DNA of 53,246 bases. It comes from RGIG4608 sp051867875 (GTDB taxonomy: Bacteria; Bacillota; Clostridia; Oscillospirales; CAG-272). Within the stretch, counting starts at the first letter, position 1. Each line of letters begins with the position of its first letter. The position numbers were made by a program, and so were the translations under genes. The stretch is from contig JBJDZG010000021.1 of assembly GCA_051867875.1 (NCBI GenBank), positions 1 to 53,246 of the forward strand, written 5' to 3'. Positions 52,276-53,246 of this stretch are shown here, in pieces. The notes under the pieces are model-generated. The model was not told the DNA's origin and made no database searches. It worked only from the letters and a program-made list of their open reading frames with translations.

Positions 52276-52899
52276 ATGAAAGTATTGATGATAAACGGCT
52301 CTCCGAGAGCAAACGGCAACACAGCCTTGGCTCTTCGGGAGATGAAAAAGATTTTTGAGGAAAACGGCGTTGAAATAAGCTACGTTCAGGTCGGCGGACG
52401 CGATATCCGCGGTTGTATGTCCTGCGGTGCTTGCCATAAAGGCCACGACGGTTGCGTTATCGACGATACCGTAGGCGAAATCGCTCCTCTATTTGAGGCT
52501 TGCGACGGAATGGTAATCGCCTCTCCCGTTTATTACGCAAGTGCAAACGGAACTCTTATCGCTTTCCTTGACAGACTTTTCTACTCCACCGGGTTCGACA
52601 AAAGAATGAAGGTCGGCGCGTCCGTTGCAGTCGCAAGACGCGGCGGTTGCTCCGCAACCTTTGACCAGCTCAACAAGTATTTTACCATAAGCGGTATGCC
52701 CGTTGCGTCAAGCCAGTATTGGAACAGCGTTCACGGTGCCGCTCCGGGCGAAGCCGAGGGCGACCTCGAAGGACTTCAAACTATGCGAACGCTCGCGCAC
52801 AATATGGTATTTTTAATGAGGAGCATCGAACTCGGCAAGGCGCAGTTCGGTCTGCCCGAGCGCGAGGAAAAGGCGGAGAGGACTAATTTTATTAGGTAA
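52276..52899 (+). CDS. Flavodoxin-type NAD(P)H-dependent FMN oxidoreductase
   Basis: A 207-residue cytoplasmic flavoprotein. The FMN-binding loop is INGSPRANGNTALA (residues 6-19). Four cysteines (47, 50, 53, 60; GCMSCGACHKGHDGC) resemble the iron-sulfur flavoprotein group. MVIASPVYYAS is the second flavin contact. It starts 4 nt after the fusion gene, with AAGGA upstream, so it is probably in the same operon as the ZIP and fusion genes. Physiological substrate unknown. Confidence 0.87.
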   Translation: MKVLMINGSPRANGNTALALREMKKIFEENGVEISYVQVGGRDIRGCMSCGACHKGHDGCVIDDTVGEIAPLFEACDGMVIASPVYYASANGTLIAFLDRLFYSTGFDKRMKVGASVAVARRGGCSATFDQLNKYFTISGMPVASSQYWNSVHGAAPGEAEGDLEGLQTMRTLAHNMVFLMRSIELGKAQFGLPEREEKAERTNFIR

Positions 52900-53246
52900 A
52901 AAGTTAGTTTATAAAGAGCTTTTTTGAAAAAAGCGGCGCAGAAAACTTTTAATAGAGCTTCGCGGACTAAATTCCGCGTAAATTGGGGTGTAGTGCCAAA
53001 GCACTACACCCCAATTTCGTTTTTCTCCCTTGTCGAAAAATGCAATTTGCTAATTATATCACGGACGAGCCTTTTCAGCTACGGATGTTGATAGCAAACG
53101 AGTCCGTACCGTGCCCGTTCTGCGTTTTCGCCCGCCTTTTGCAAAAGGCGGCGCGGTCAAGGGCGCGCAGCCCTTGTCGCCGTCGCAACGGCGAAATTTT
53201 CTCTCGGCGTCTCTTTTTGTTAGCTTTTTCTCTGCGCCTATTTGGT
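52900..53246. repeat. Intergenic region with repeat element and hairpins
   Basis: No gene is supported. It holds a second copy of the dispersed element (52917-53017), a perfect 20-bp palindrome at 53132-53151, and two hairpins (53159-53175 and 53177-53194). The inverted arms 53061-53066 and 53102-53107 also pair. The stretch may continue beyond the window. Confidence 0.5.
52980..53025 (+). terminator. Terminator-like hairpin after the flavoprotein gene
   Basis: Seventeen-base-pair perfect stem (52980-52996 with 53001-53017), CAAA loop, then CGTTTTT. Same loop and core as the hairpin at 43210-43237. Confidence 0.8.

Overview
The window looks like a chromosomal segment of an uncultured, pectin-using gut Clostridium-type bacterium (Bacillota, class Clostridia), probably from a metagenome assembly. 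Reasons: strong purine-rich ribosome binding sites and sigma-A promoters (TTGACA-17-TATAAT), CUT1-type sugar ABC importers, many AraC regulators, lipoprotein-anchored glycosidases, an NfnAB-type transhydrogenase, and a 100-N scaffold gap inside a tandem repeat (41921-42020). The lineage is inferred from gene content only. I saw no rRNA, tRNA, CRISPR array or insertion sequence.

Layout. 115-8555 (minus): a five-gene operon of GH78 alpha-L-rhamnosidase, two membrane-anchored SGNH esterases, a GPH-family sugar symporter and a GH3 glycosidase, read away from a divergent AraC regulator (8671-9879). 9936-14354: a second AraC regulator divergent from rhaB-rhaA-rhaD, whose genes overlap by 4 nt; RhaB lacks its usual C-terminal tail. 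14471-31741 (minus): about 17 kb of co-directional genes: two SASA-type esterases, two lipoprotein GH43 enzymes, a complete CUT1 importer (binding protein, two permeases, unusual ATPase), two large lipoproteins of unknown function, a GH36 alpha-galactosidase and a cytoplasmic GH43. A consensus promoter at 31871-31899 and a divergent, possibly leaderless, AraC gene (32008) head this block. 33243-42198: alkaline phosphatase, lactaldehyde reductase (fucO), a small HTH regulator, a slipin-like SPFH protein, a promoter-terminator unit encoding a structured RNA, a uracil-type NCS2 permease, and a repeat-bearing CE8 pectinesterase lipoprotein. 42462-52899: housekeeping and redox genes: uridine kinase, ApbE/NusG-II/Gx-transporter module, NfnA-NfnB, oligoendopeptidase F, ZIP transporter, a YitT-hydrolase fusion and a flavodoxin-type oxidoreductase.

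How it works together (inference): surface CE8, SASA/SGNH esterases and lipoprotein GH43 enzymes would trim pectin, especially acetylated rhamnogalacturonan I with arabinan/galactan side chains. The ABC importer and GPH symporter would bring in oligosaccharides, and cytoplasmic GH78, GH3, GH36 and GH43 would release sugars. Rhamnose would pass through RhaA, RhaB and RhaD to DHAP and L-lactaldehyde, the latter reduced by FucO to 1,2-propanediol. The most notable unexplained items are the structured RNA at 37906-38065, the paired large lipoproteins at 17591-22684, the modified ABC ATPase, and a dispersed intergenic repeat with a covarying hairpin (43097-43237 and 52917-53017).
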